Below, one piece after another: positions 39,141 through 49,034 of a stretch of DNA of 64,000 nt. Each line of letters starts with the position of its first letter. Position 1 is the stretch's first letter. The notes under the pieces were generated by a model. The model searched no databases and was not told the origin of the DNA. It saw nothing but the letters and a program-made list of their open reading frames with translations. Position numbers and translations under genes: made by a program. This DNA is from Bartonella melophagi K-2C. GTDB lineage: Bacteria > Pseudomonadota > Alphaproteobacteria > Rhizobiales > Rhizobiaceae. The stretch covers positions 85,904-149,903 of the forward strand of contig NZ_JH725082.1 of the NCBI RefSeq assembly GCF_000278255.1, read 5' to 3'.

Positions 39141-40964
39141 ATGTGCGGAATTATCGGAATTGTTGGAAATAAACCTGTTGCATCCTATCTGGTTGATGGT
39201 TTGAAACGTCTTGAATACAGAGGTTATGATTCATCTGGTTTAGCAACAGTATTTAATGGGCACCTTCATCGTATTCGAGCCAAAGGTAAGTTGGCTCATT
39301 TAGAAGAAAAACTAAAAAGCACACCTTTAAAAGGTAATTTGGGAATTGGCCATACACGTTGGGCTACACATGGCGTCCCCGTAGAACGCAATGCTCATCC
39401 CCATATGACCGATCGGCTTGCAATTGTGCACAATGGTATTATTGAAAATTTTGTAGAATTGCGAAAAGAACTCATCGAAGACGGTTATACCTTTGAAACG
39501 GAAACTGATACAGAAGTTATTGCTCATTTAATTACTCGTGCGTTAAAAGATGGTCTTTCTCCGAAGGAAGCAACATGCACAAGTTGGAAAAAATTAAAGG
39601 GTGCTTTTGCGATTGCTCTTATTTTTGAAGGTGAGGATAATCTGATAATTGCTGTTCGTTCTGGCCCTCCTTTAGCTATTGGCTATGGTAAGGATGAATT
39701 TTTTGTAGGATCAGATGCAATTGCTTTAGCTTCATTTACAAATCGTATAAGCTATATGGAAGATGGGGATTTGACTGTTCTTACGCGTGAGGGGGTAACA
39801 ATTTATAATGCAGACGGTCAACAGACAAAACGCCCCATTACAACGTTGTGTGATGGCACTTTGTTTGTTTCTAAAGGTAGTCATCGTCATTTTATGCGCA
39901 AAGAAATATTTGAACAACCTGATGTTATTTCTCGTAATTTAGCACGTTATCTTGATCTTGGAAATTATAAAGTTCGCCCACTTAAAAACTCAATTGATTG
40001 GAAAAATGTTAACCGATTATTATTTGCAAGTTGTGGAACTGCTTATTATTCAACCTTAGTTGCACGTTATTGGTTTGAAAGTCTTGCTGCTTTAAGTGTT
40101 GATAATGATGTGGCCTCTGAATTTCGTTATCGGGAACCGCCTATGACAACTGATGCATTGTCGGTATTTGTTTCTCAATCCGGAGAAACAGCGGATACAT
40201 TAGCATCTTTACGTTACTGTAAGGATTGCGATCTAAAAACAGCGACAGTTGTAAATGTTGAGCAATCAACAATGGCAAGGGAAGCTGATTTTGTTTTACC
40301 GACATTAGCTGGTCCAGAAATTGGTGTTGCTTCAACAAAAGCTTTTATCTGTCAATTGTCAACACTTGCTTCAATGGCTTTATGTGCAGCTAAACAACGT
40401 GGACGCCTTTTAGAAACGGTAGAACAGCGGTTAGTGCAACAGTTAGCAGAGATACCACGAATTTTAAATGAGGTTTTGAAACTTGATAACACAATTGAGC
40501 ACATTTGTCGTGATTTAGTGAATGCAAAAGGTGTTCTCTATCTTGGGCGTGGTACTTCTTATCCGATTGCTTTGGAGGGAGCACTCAAACTAAAAGAGCT
40601 TTCTTATATTCACGCTGAAGGTTATGCAGCGGGTGAATTGAAGCATGGACCAATTGCATTGGTTGATAACACAATACCAGTTATTGTTATTGCGCCTTAT
40701 GATAAATGGTTTGAAAAGACTTTTTCTAATATGCAAGAAGTAGCAGCACGCAATGGCCGTATTATTTTGATAACGGATAAAAGAGGAATGGAGGCTACAC
40801 GTTTTAGTTCTTTGTCGACTATTATTTTGCCAGAGATTCCAGAATTTATTGCACCTATTATTTATACTTTACCTATTCAGTTAATTGCTTATCACACAGC
40901 TGTTTTGTTGGGAACAGACGTTGATCAACCTCGTAATTTGGCAAAATCGGTAACAGTCGAATAA
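39141..40964 (+). CDS. glmS: Glutamine-fructose-6-phosphate aminotransferase (isomerizing)
   Basis: GlmS makes glucosamine-6-phosphate from fructose-6-phosphate and glutamine, the first step towards UDP-GlcNAc. The protein starts MCGIIGIVGN, leaving Cys2 as the N-terminal nucleophile of the glutaminase domain after Met removal; the ATG at 39141 is therefore certain, and ggag lies eight bases upstream. The open frame runs 53 codons further upstream but that part is non-coding. GHTRWATHG and NGIIENF are visible in the glutaminase domain; two SIS sugar-isomerase domains follow (SQSGETADTL, GRGTSYPIALEGALKLKE), ending in the family C-terminus KSVTVE. At 607 residues length is typical. No glmS ribozyme is seen upstream. 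Confidence 0.97.
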   Translation: MCGIIGIVGNKPVASYLVDGLKRLEYRGYDSSGLATVFNGHLHRIRAKGKLAHLEEKLKSTPLKGNLGIGHTRWATHGVPVERNAHPHMTDRLAIVHNGIIENFVELRKELIEDGYTFETETDTEVIAHLITRALKDGLSPKEATCTSWKKLKGAFAIALIFEGEDNLIIAVRSGPPLAIGYGKDEFFVGSDAIALASFTNRISYMEDGDLTVLTREGVTIYNADGQQTKRPITTLCDGTLFVSKGSHRHFMRKEIFEQPDVISRNLARYLDLGNYKVRPLKNSIDWKNVNRLLFASCGTAYYSTLVARYWFESLAALSVDNDVASEFRYREPPMTTDALSVFVSQSGETADTLASLRYCKDCDLKTATVVNVEQSTMAREADFVLPTLAGPEIGVASTKAFICQLSTLASMALCAAKQRGRLLETVEQRLVQQLAEIPRILNEVLKLDNTIEHICRDLVNAKGVLYLGRGTSYPIALEGALKLKELSYIHAEGYAAGELKHGPIALVDNTIPVIVIAPYDKWFEKTFSNMQEVAARNGRIILITDKRGMEATRFSSLSTIILPEIPEFIAPIIYTLPIQLIAYHTAVLLGTDVDQPRNLAKSVTVE

Positions 40965-41340
40965 AAAATAGTTTTATGTCTTTAGGAGGTGTAGAAAATA
41001 ATTAAAGCTAGAAATCAATATGTAATAAATTAGGATTGGTATTCATTATTAATGATAAGCATTTTATTGTCTACTGAAATCTTTTTTACTGTAACAACAA
41101 TATTTATCAATTTATTGTTTGAGTTATTAAGGAAGAATAGAATAGTTCTTTTAAAAAGGTGCGAGGAAAATAATATATTTTGTTTTCCAATGTTTTGTGC
41201 AAAACAGCAGTTTTAAAAACTCAGATATTCATTTAGTCCACACATAGTTTTTTGTAAAAATACTTCTTGTTAGGATTGATTAAAACTTGTTCAGCAATAA
41301 AATTTTGGATGATTCTGTTCGTAAATAGGCTTTTTAAAAG
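40965..41340. other. Spacer of 376 bp between convergent glmS and recG
   Basis: No gene or convincing hairpin is visible. The sequence is about three quarters A+T. An aggaggtg stretch at 40985 resembles a ribosome-binding site but no open frame follows. Confidence 0.5.
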
Positions 41341-43452
41341 TTAGCCTGAACGTAAAAGCTGAATAGCATCGCCATGTCCAAAAAGGTAAAGAAGTAAGCG
41401 TAAAGCTTGTCCTCGTGGTGAGGAAAGATCAGAATCGTATTGCAAGAATAACTGTGCATCTTTTCTTGCCATTAACAAAAGTTTATGGTGCGCTGTAAGA
41501 TTTGCTATGTGAAATTCAGGCATACCAGATTGTCGTGTTCCTAAAAGTTCACCTTCTCCTCGCAAGCGCAGATCTTCTTCAGCAATTTTAAAACCATCTT
41601 CTGTATTACGTATGATATTAAGACGTGTTGCAGCCATTTTTGTAAGTGGAGCTTTATATAGTAAAATACAGGAAGATTTTTTTTCTCCTCGTCCAACACG
41701 TCCACGCAATTGGTGTAATTGTGAAAGACCAAAATGCTCTGCGTGTTCGATTATGATGATTGAGGCATCGGGAATATCTACTCCTACTTCAATAACTGTA
41801 GTTGCAACTAAAATACATGTTTCTCCACATTTAAAAGACGCTATTGCTGCATTTTTTTTAGCGGTGGACATTTTTCCATGTATCATACCAACACATGTAC
41901 CAAATCGTTTATGGAGAATGGCAAAACGGTTTTCAATCGAAGTGAGTTGAAAGTTTTCTGATTCTTCTACCAAGGGACAAATCCAATAAAGTTTTTCTCC
42001 TTTTTCTACTGCAACTGCAATTCGTTCTATAAGTTCATCGATTCGTTCTAAAGGAAGGATTGCTGTAGTGATTGGTTTTCGTCCAATTGGTTTTTCTGTG
42101 ATTTTTGATACATCCATGTCGCCAAAGGCTGTTAATACCAGCGTGCGTGGAATAGGGGTAGCTGTCATTACTAATATATCAGGTTTATGACCTTTTTCTG
42201 TAAGGGCAAGACGTTGATTTACTCCAAAACGGTGTTGCTCATCAATAATGGTTAAAGCAAGATTATTATAAGTAACATTTTTTTGTATCAAAGCATGGGT
42301 GCCGATAATAATAGAAGTTTTTCCTGATAAGATATCACCAAGGATATTTATGCGTGATTTTCCTTTTTCTCGTCCAGTTAAAAGAACTGTTTGTAAACCG
42401 ATTTTTTCAGCAAGAGGGGCAATCATAGTAAAATGTTGTCGTGCAAGTACTTCTGTGGGTGCCATTAAGGCTGACTGACCTAAATTTTCAGCAATTTGTG
42501 CCATTGCCATTAGTGCAACTACAGTTTTTCCTGTTCCTACGTCACCTTGGAGAAGTCTTAACATAGGTTCGGGTGAAACTAAATCATTTGCAATATCTTG
42601 TATTGCTTCTTTTTGTGCATTTGTTAATTGAAAGGGTAAGGCTTCAAGCAGTTTTTCTGTATAAACGCCTGTTGGTGGACGAGAAGCACCTGAAAGAGAT
42701 TTTGTTTTTAAACGTACAAGACCAAGAGCTAACTGACCAGCAAGAAATTCATCATAGGCAAGACGTTGACGTGCTGCACTTTTTAAGGTCAGATCATTGG
42801 GATCTGTGGGTGCATGAATACAATGTAAAGCATCAGAAAAAGAAAAAAATTGTTGCTGTTTTTTGAGGTTTTCATCTATCCATTCTGGCAAAGGAGGAAT
42901 ACGCTCAAGAGCACCTTGCATTGCACGTTTTAGCACTCTTGCTGATAGCCCAGCGGTAGAAGGATAGATAGGTTCGATTAGTGGCATCTGATTTAGCTTT
43001 TCGCTGGGCGCTATATGATCAGGGTGAACTATTGAAAGCTGTCCATTAAACCGTTCAACTTTACCTGATACAATTACTTTTTTTCCTTCAGGGAGCTGTC
43101 TTTCTAGCCAAGAAGGTTGAGCGTGAAAGAACACTAAATTTATGTTGCCTGTTTTATCATGACCAATGACACGATAAGGTGATCGGTTGTTGCTATTTGA
43201 TGGCGGTGGTCGGTGTTGATCAATTATGATTTCAAGAGTAACGATTTTTCCTTCTGGTGCAAAAGCAATATCGGGCCGCATTCTTCGGTCTATAACGGAA
43301 TGAGGCATCAATTGGAGCAGGTCAATTATGGTCGGTTCATGTTGTGAGAGATTGACGTTTAAGACTTTAGCCAGTAAAGCGTATATTTTCGGGTTCACCC
43401 CTGGAAGAGTGCGAATAGAGGTTGAAAGAAGATTAAAGAGGTTTGAATACAT
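41341..43452 (-). CDS. recG: ATP-dependent DNA helicase RecG
   Basis: RecG reverses stalled replication forks and branch-migrates Holliday junctions. The 703-residue protein shows the N-terminal wedge domain with an OB fold (about 60-170), Walker A GDVGTGKT near 300, the RecG-type DEQH box in IIDEQHRFGVNQR, MTATPIPRTL, and the C-terminal helicase motifs VATTVIEVGVD and QLRGRVGRG, followed by the TRG motif region. Length is normal. It is divergent from dnaE. Confidence 0.96.
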   Translation of the reverse strand: MYSNLFNLLSTSIRTLPGVNPKIYALLAKVLNVNLSQHEPTIIDLLQLMPHSVIDRRMRPDIAFAPEGKIVTLEIIIDQHRPPPSNSNNRSPYRVIGHDKTGNINLVFFHAQPSWLERQLPEGKKVIVSGKVERFNGQLSIVHPDHIAPSEKLNQMPLIEPIYPSTAGLSARVLKRAMQGALERIPPLPEWIDENLKKQQQFFSFSDALHCIHAPTDPNDLTLKSAARQRLAYDEFLAGQLALGLVRLKTKSLSGASRPPTGVYTEKLLEALPFQLTNAQKEAIQDIANDLVSPEPMLRLLQGDVGTGKTVVALMAMAQIAENLGQSALMAPTEVLARQHFTMIAPLAEKIGLQTVLLTGREKGKSRINILGDILSGKTSIIIGTHALIQKNVTYNNLALTIIDEQHRFGVNQRLALTEKGHKPDILVMTATPIPRTLVLTAFGDMDVSKITEKPIGRKPITTAILPLERIDELIERIAVAVEKGEKLYWICPLVEESENFQLTSIENRFAILHKRFGTCVGMIHGKMSTAKKNAAIASFKCGETCILVATTVIEVGVDIPDASIIIIEHAEHFGLSQLHQLRGRVGRGEKKSSCILLYKAPLTKMAATRLNIIRNTEDGFKIAEEDLRLRGEGELLGTRQSGMPEFHIANLTAHHKLLLMARKDAQLFLQYDSDLSSPRGQALRLLLYLFGHGDAIQLLRSG

Positions 43453-43773
43453 AAGGAAATTTAGCCTGCTCTTTTTATTTTTTCTAGTACTTTAAAAGAG
43501 CTTTTTGGGGATAAATTACTTAGTTTATGAGAATAAATTGCTTTTTAGCCTTGGATAGTAAGAATAAAGAGTTAAATTAACAAATGTGATAAGAACAGAG
43601 CAAGAAGGGTGGCTAATATCAGTAGTATTATATATGATATGAAGTGAATTGAAGTACTTTCCGAATATGCAATAGTCCTAAAATTATAAATTGAATATGG
43701 GGAAACTAGAACACTTTGTTATTATGAAACAAATAAGAATTGCAGTTTGGCATTTATTTTGTGATGGGGAATT
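43453..43773. other. Divergent promoter region of 321 bp between recG and dnaE
   Basis: It should contain both promoters. I see no GAAC-N7-GAAC SOS box and no hairpin. In many Rhizobiales the lolCD transporter genes precede dnaE; nothing of them is visible here. Confidence 0.45.
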
Positions 43774-46700
43774 ATGAAAATGCCAGCAAAAAAAAGCAAA
43801 ATATTAAACAGTAAAAATTCTCTTCCTCGTTTTATTCATTTGAGGGTGCATTCAGCTTATTCTCTTCTTGAAGGGGCTTTGAAGATCAGGCAAATTATTC
43901 AACATGCAATTTCTGATCATGCACCAGCAATAGCTATTACAGATACGAATAATTTGTTTGGTGCGTTAGAGTTTTCTCAGTATTGTTTTACGGATGGTAT
44001 TCAACCTATTATTGGTTGTCAGCTTGCGATTGATTTTGAACATAAGAATTATGATCCACGTTTAACCAAACCACGCAACCCTTCTGATTTTGCTTCTATC
44101 GTGTTGTTTGCTGCTAGCGAAGCAGGCTATGCTCATTTGATTAGCCTTGTTAGTCGCGCTTATCTTGATAAGAGTGATACGGATCTTCCTCATATTAAAG
44201 CTGATTGGCTATTATTGCAAAATGAAGGAATTATTGCTTTAACTGGGGGGTGGAATGGCCCTATTAATTTGGCTTTAGTAGAAAATAAAAAAGAACGGGC
44301 TGTCGAGTATTTAACTTATTTGAAGCAAATTTTTGGTAATCGTCTTTATGTTGAATTACAACGACATAGTTCTTACGATCGGAAAGTTGAAGCCGCGCTT
44401 GTTGAATTAGCTTATGCGCATGAAATTCCTCTTGTTGCAACCAATGAGGCTTTTTTTCTGAATAAAGAAGGGTACGAGGCTCATGATGCATTGATGGCCG
44501 TGGCGGAGGGGCAAATTGTTTCTAATCCAAATCGCAGACGTGTGACGCCAGATCATTATTTGAAGTCACAAGATGAAATGGTTTCATTATTTTCTGATCT
44601 TCCGGAAGCTTTAGAAAATAGTGTTGAAATTGCGTTACGTTGCCATACTTATGTACCAACTCGAAAGCCTATTTTACCCCGTTTTACAGAGCGATCTGTA
44701 GATCCAGATTCTGCTTTAGAGGAAGAGGCTAAGGAATTATTAAATCAGGCTAAAGCTGGTTTAAAAATGCGTCTTGAAACAATTGGTTTGGCTGAAGGTT
44801 ATACAGTTGAAGATTATGAGCAACGACTGGATTATGAAATTTCAGTTATTACACGTATGCAGTTTCCTGGCTATTTTCTTATTGTTTCGGATTTTATAAA
44901 ATGGGCAAAAGTCCATGATATTCCTGTCGGTCCAGGGCGTGGCTCTGGCGCTGGTTCACTTGTTGCTTATGCTTTAACTATCACTGATGTTGATCCCTTG
45001 CGCTTTTCTCTCTTGTTTGAGCGTTTTCTCAATCCAGATCGTATTTCCATGCCAGATTTTGATATCGACTTTTGTCAAGATCGACGAGAAGAGGTTATTC
45101 ATTACGTTCAGGAAAAATATGGTCGTGATCAAGTCGCTCAAATTATTACATTTGGTAAATTACAGGCACGTGCGGTGTTGCGTGATGTTGGACGTGTTTT
45201 GGAAGTGCCCTATCGTCAGGTTGATTACCTTACCAAATTAGTCCCTGCTATGCCTGGCAGTAATGTTGAGCTAGCAGTGGCTATTCGAGATGAACCTAAA
45301 TTTAAGGAAGAAAAGAAGAAGAATCCTGTTATTGGACGCATGTTGGATATAGCACTTCAGCTTGAGGGGCTTTATCGCCACGCATCAACCCATGCTGCAG
45401 GAATTGTTATCGGCGATCGACCATTGTCAGAACTCATACCAATGTATCGTGATCCACGTTCTGATATGCCAGTTACTCAATTTAACATGAAATGTGTTGA
45501 GCAAGCTGGTTTAGTGAAGTTTGATTTCCTTGGTTTAAAAACGCTTACTGTTTTAAAAATGGCCACGGACTTTGTTGCACGAAAAGGTATAAAAATAGAT
45601 TTGTCGAATATCTCTCTTAATGATGAAACGACTTATACTATGTTAGCACATGGTGAGACAGTTGGTGTATTTCAAATTGAAAGTTCTGGTATGCGTAAGG
45701 CACTTATTGGGATGAAGCCAGACCGCATTGAAGATATTATTGCGCTTGTAGCGCTTTATCGTCCTGGCCCAATGGAGAATATTCCAACATATAATGCACG
45801 TAAACATGGGAAAGAGGAAATTACTTCTATCCACCCTAAAATAGATCATCTGGTTAAAGAGACACAAGGCGTTATTATTTACCAGGAACAGGTTATGCAA
45901 ATTGCGCAGGTGCTTTCTGGTTATTCTCTTGGAGAAGCGGATTTATTGCGCCGAGCTATGGGTAAAAAAATCCACAAGGAAATGCAACAACAGCGTACAC
46001 GTTTTGTAAGTGGTGCTGTTGATGGTGGTATTGATAAAGATCAGGCTGATATTATTTTTGACCTTTTAGCAAAATTTGCAGATTATGGTTTTAATAAGTC
46101 ACATGCTGCCGCTTATGCAATTGTTTCATATCAAACAGCTTATATGAAAGCACACTATCCAGTTGAATTTTTAGCTGCTTCCATGACATGTGATATGACA
46201 AATACGGATAAGTTGAATGATTTTCGACGCGAGGCATTAAGGCTAGGAATTGAGGTTATTGCACCTTGTGTACAAACATCGTGTCGTGTTTTTGAAATTG
46301 GTGAAAAGTGTATTTATTATTCCCTTGCTGCTATTAAAGGCATAGGGGATTTAGTGGTTGACCATATTGTCGCTTGTCGGGGAGATAAGCCTTTTAAAAA
46401 TCTGGAAGATTTTTGTGAGCGTATTGATCCTCGTATTGTTAATAAACGTGCGATGGAAAGTTTGATTTATGCAGGTGCTCTTGATTGTTTTCAGGTTGCA
46501 CGTGAGGTTTTATTGGCAAGTCTTGGAACTCTTAATGCACGTGCTATTCGCATTCTTGATGATAATTCTAGTGGGCAGACTGATATATTTGGGATGATGG
46601 ATGGACCAAAAGAACCTTTGATTTTATCACAAGCATCTCCATGGTCTTTGGCTGAAAAACTCCATCACGAATTTCAGGTAATAGGTTTTTATTTTTCTGC

Positions 46701-47268
46701 TCATCCTTTGGATGAGTATCAAACTATTCTTACCAAAAAACGCGTTCAAATTTGGAGTGATTTTGCTGATGCAGTTAAAAAAGGGGCGACGGCTGCTCGG
46801 CTTGCTGGAACCGTTGTAGCAAAACAAATTCGCAAAACAAAAGCTGGTAAAAAAATGGGGGTTATTCAGTTTTCTGATACAAGTGGGCACTATGAGGCAG
46901 TTATATTTTCTGAGGGACTTTTTATTTACGAGGATATGTTAGAACCGGGAAAATCTTTTATTGTTACAGTGATTGCAGAAGATCGCTCTGAAGGAATTGG
47001 TTTACGTATTGAAACTATTCAGTCTTTAGAAAAAGAATCAATACGAGATCGTAAAACAATGCGCGTTTTTATAAAAGCAGCAGACATTCTTCCACAAATT
47101 GAGCAGTATTTAAAGCTCGGTGGCAATGGAGAAGTGGCGTTTATTTTGATTCAAGAAAATGGGTTACGGGAAGTTGAAGTTATGCTTTCAAAGCGATATA
47201 AGGTGAATTTACAGGTAGCGAATGCTATAAAAGCAATTCATGGTGTGATCAATGTAGAGTTGAGTTAA
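43774..47268 (+). CDS. dnaE: DNA polymerase III alpha subunit
   Basis: This is the replicative polymerase catalytic subunit. The 1164-residue protein has the N-terminal PHP domain starting FIHLRVHSAYSLLEGAL, the catalytic aspartates D428, D430 and D432 in MPDFDIDF, GPGRGSGAGSLVAYAL, the palm/fingers motifs (RHASTHAAGIV, YRPGPMENIP), a helix-hairpin-helix and a C-terminal OB domain (IRKTKAGKKMGVIQFSD). Length and domain order match the DnaE1 class used for chromosome replication, not the shorter error-prone DnaE2. A ggggaa ribosome-binding site lies before the ATG at 43774; a second in-frame ATG two codons later is equally possible. Confidence 0.97.
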   Translation: MKMPAKKSKILNSKNSLPRFIHLRVHSAYSLLEGALKIRQIIQHAISDHAPAIAITDTNNLFGALEFSQYCFTDGIQPIIGCQLAIDFEHKNYDPRLTKPRNPSDFASIVLFAASEAGYAHLISLVSRAYLDKSDTDLPHIKADWLLLQNEGIIALTGGWNGPINLALVENKKERAVEYLTYLKQIFGNRLYVELQRHSSYDRKVEAALVELAYAHEIPLVATNEAFFLNKEGYEAHDALMAVAEGQIVSNPNRRRVTPDHYLKSQDEMVSLFSDLPEALENSVEIALRCHTYVPTRKPILPRFTERSVDPDSALEEEAKELLNQAKAGLKMRLETIGLAEGYTVEDYEQRLDYEISVITRMQFPGYFLIVSDFIKWAKVHDIPVGPGRGSGAGSLVAYALTITDVDPLRFSLLFERFLNPDRISMPDFDIDFCQDRREEVIHYVQEKYGRDQVAQIITFGKLQARAVLRDVGRVLEVPYRQVDYLTKLVPAMPGSNVELAVAIRDEPKFKEEKKKNPVIGRMLDIALQLEGLYRHASTHAAGIVIGDRPLSELIPMYRDPRSDMPVTQFNMKCVEQAGLVKFDFLGLKTLTVLKMATDFVARKGIKIDLSNISLNDETTYTMLAHGETVGVFQIESSGMRKALIGMKPDRIEDIIALVALYRPGPMENIPTYNARKHGKEEITSIHPKIDHLVKETQGVIIYQEQVMQIAQVLSGYSLGEADLLRRAMGKKIHKEMQQQRTRFVSGAVDGGIDKDQADIIFDLLAKFADYGFNKSHAAAYAIVSYQTAYMKAHYPVEFLAASMTCDMTNTDKLNDFRREALRLGIEVIAPCVQTSCRVFEIGEKCIYYSLAAIKGIGDLVVDHIVACRGDKPFKNLEDFCERIDPRIVNKRAMESLIYAGALDCFQVAREVLLASLGTLNARAIRILDDNSSGQTDIFGMMDGPKEPLILSQASPWSLAEKLHHEFQVIGFYFSAHPLDEYQTILTKKRVQIWSDFADAVKKGATAARLAGTVVAKQIRKTKAGKKMGVIQFSDTSGHYEAVIFSEGLFIYEDMLEPGKSFIVTVIAEDRSEGIGLRIETIQSLEKESIRDRKTMRVFIKAADILPQIEQYLKLGGNGEVAFILIQENGLREVEVMLSKRYKVNLQVANAIKAIHGVINVELS

Positions 47269-47331
47269 ATCACAACGGTGAAATGACCATTATTTAGAGT
47301 GCAGATTTTGTAATTTTTTACTACATCGTTT

Positions 47332-48579
47332 TTAAATATTATTTTTTACCAGATTCATAGCATCATAAGTGTAAAGCCAGTCAAGGTCGGATATAATATT
47401 TTCTGATGAACGAATTTTCATTATAAAGTTGCGTGCAGCCGCTAAAGGACCAGTTGCATGATAGACTAGTCTATTAAAATCTCCACGTTTTTTTATGGCT
47501 GTAACGCGAGGTTTGCGTATTTTTTCATAAAGTAAAATAGCTTCAGTAAGTGAAAGGTCATTGATTGAGAGCACTTCTGCTAATGTGGCGGCATCTTCTA
47601 TCGCCATAGCAGCACCTTGTGCTGCAAAAGGTAAGGCTGCATGCGCGCAATCACCAACAAATACTTGCTGTTTTAAACCTACAAAACGGTCATAATTCAT
47701 GTGAAACAGTGGCCAATAATTCCAATTATTAATATGATCAAAAATTTCAAGGATTTTAGGATTCCAGTTATTGAAAAGAGCTTTGAGTTTTTCTTTATCT
47801 CCTTTTTGATTCCACTTTTTTTGTGAATTATCTCCATGAGTAATAGCTACAAAGTTAAAAATTTTTGTTGATTGAATAGGGTAGACAACAAGATGGTTTT
47901 TAGGTCCCATCCAGGCACTAATTGTCTTTATATTTTGCAATAAGGAACGAAAGTTTTGGGGAAGATTTTTGAATATTTCTGTTGCACGCCAAGCAATTAA
48001 ACCACTAAAATTTGCTTTTTCATGGAAGGGAGCAAATTGGCGTAACTTCGACCAAACGCCATCACACCCAATAAGAAGTGATGTTGAATAAAATTGATGT
48101 TGTTGTATTTTAATTAATTCTTCCGTTTTTATAGTTTCTATATTAATGTTGTGACTTGTAGTTGGAGTAACTGATACGATATTTTCGCTTAATTTGCATG
48201 TAATAAGAGGATCTTCAAGAACAGCATTGTATAAAACTTTCTGCAAATCAGCTCGATGAATTGTAATGTAAGGAGCTTTCCAACGTTTTTCAGATAAATT
48301 GATAAGATCAATATGAAGATGCGTTTTTAAAGATATGCCGTCTTTTAGTTCAAGAAAATGCGGTTTGAGGCCTAATTCGATTAATTTATTTAAGACACCC
48401 CAACGGGCAAGAATACGGGTCACATTTGGGGTGAGTTGAATACCAGCACCTATACTATCGAACTGTTTACGTTTTTCAATAAGGACACTTGCAATTCCCT
48501 TTTGGGCAAGTGCTAAAGCAGAGCTTAAACCAGCAATTCCCGCCCCGATAATGATTGGAGGTTGATCAATGATAGCCAT
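47332..48579 (-). CDS. FAD-dependent aromatic monooxygenase (salicylate hydroxylase-like)
   Basis: The 415-residue protein belongs to the class A flavoprotein monooxygenases. It has the N-terminal Rossmann motif IIGAGIAGLSSALAL, the DG motif in LIGCDGVWSKLR and the GD motif in VFVGDCAHAALPFAAQGAAMAIEDA. Substrate cannot be read from sequence; relatives include salicylate and 3-hydroxybenzoate hydroxylases as well as UbiH/UbiF-type ubiquinone hydroxylases. For an intracellular parasite a ubiquinone-related role is more plausible than aromatic degradation, but the closer resemblance (IGAGIQLTPNVTRIL) is to the salicylate hydroxylase group. The zinc-ribbon gene lies 28 bp upstream on the same strand. 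Confidence 0.85.
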   Translation of the reverse strand: MAIIDQPPIIIGAGIAGLSSALALAQKGIASVLIEKRKQFDSIGAGIQLTPNVTRILARWGVLNKLIELGLKPHFLELKDGISLKTHLHIDLINLSEKRWKAPYITIHRADLQKVLYNAVLEDPLITCKLSENIVSVTPTTSHNINIETIKTEELIKIQQHQFYSTSLLIGCDGVWSKLRQFAPFHEKANFSGLIAWRATEIFKNLPQNFRSLLQNIKTISAWMGPKNHLVVYPIQSTKIFNFVAITHGDNSQKKWNQKGDKEKLKALFNNWNPKILEIFDHINNWNYWPLFHMNYDRFVGLKQQVFVGDCAHAALPFAAQGAAMAIEDAATLAEVLSINDLSLTEAILLYEKIRKPRVTAIKKRGDFNRLVYHATGPLAAARNFIMKIRSSENIISDLDWLYTYDAMNLVKNNI

Positions 48580-48607
48580 TGTATATTGTATTAAAAGTTA
48601 TAGCGGG

Positions 48608-48847
48608 TTATCCTATGTGATATATGCACCCTATTGGATTTGTTTGATTGAATGGCAATAAATGATTATAACGGTAAAGCGTTGAACAATAGGGACAAAT
48701 TTTTTCATCATCTGCTCCCATATCGATAAAAATATGAGGGTGGTCGAATGGCTCTGTAGCACCTACACACATGAATTCTTTTACACCAATTTCAATTATT
48801 TTATATCCACGGTCATTTTGGAAATGGAGAATATTGTGGTCAGACAT
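48608..48847 (-). CDS. Small zinc-finger protein (zf-CHCC, NDUFS6-like)
   Basis: The 79-residue protein shows a CHCC zinc site: C27, H36 or H38 in DHPHIF, and C51/C54 in CPYCSTLY. This matches the zinc-binding domain of the complex I accessory subunit NDUFS6, present as free-standing proteins in alphaproteobacteria. A role at NADH dehydrogenase is established for the mitochondrial relative and inferred here. It overlaps nothing and precedes the monooxygenase by 28 bp, so they are likely co-transcribed. Confidence 0.85.
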   Translation of the reverse strand: MSDHNILHFQNDRGYKIIEIGVKEFMCVGATEPFDHPHIFIDMGADDEKICPYCSTLYRYNHLLPFNQTNPIGCIYHIG

Positions 48848-49034
48848 TGTGTAAAAGCCTCCAGCTAAATTGTCTGATAAGACATGATTGGGATCAAATA
48901 TTTTAAATCACACGTTAACTTTATTAGTTTGTAATTAAATACACTATAATGCAAAATGCTTTTTAAGACAATTTGCAAATGAGAATTCTTCCAATTATTT
49001 TAAAATTAATGTAAAGACAGATTATCTGAGGGAT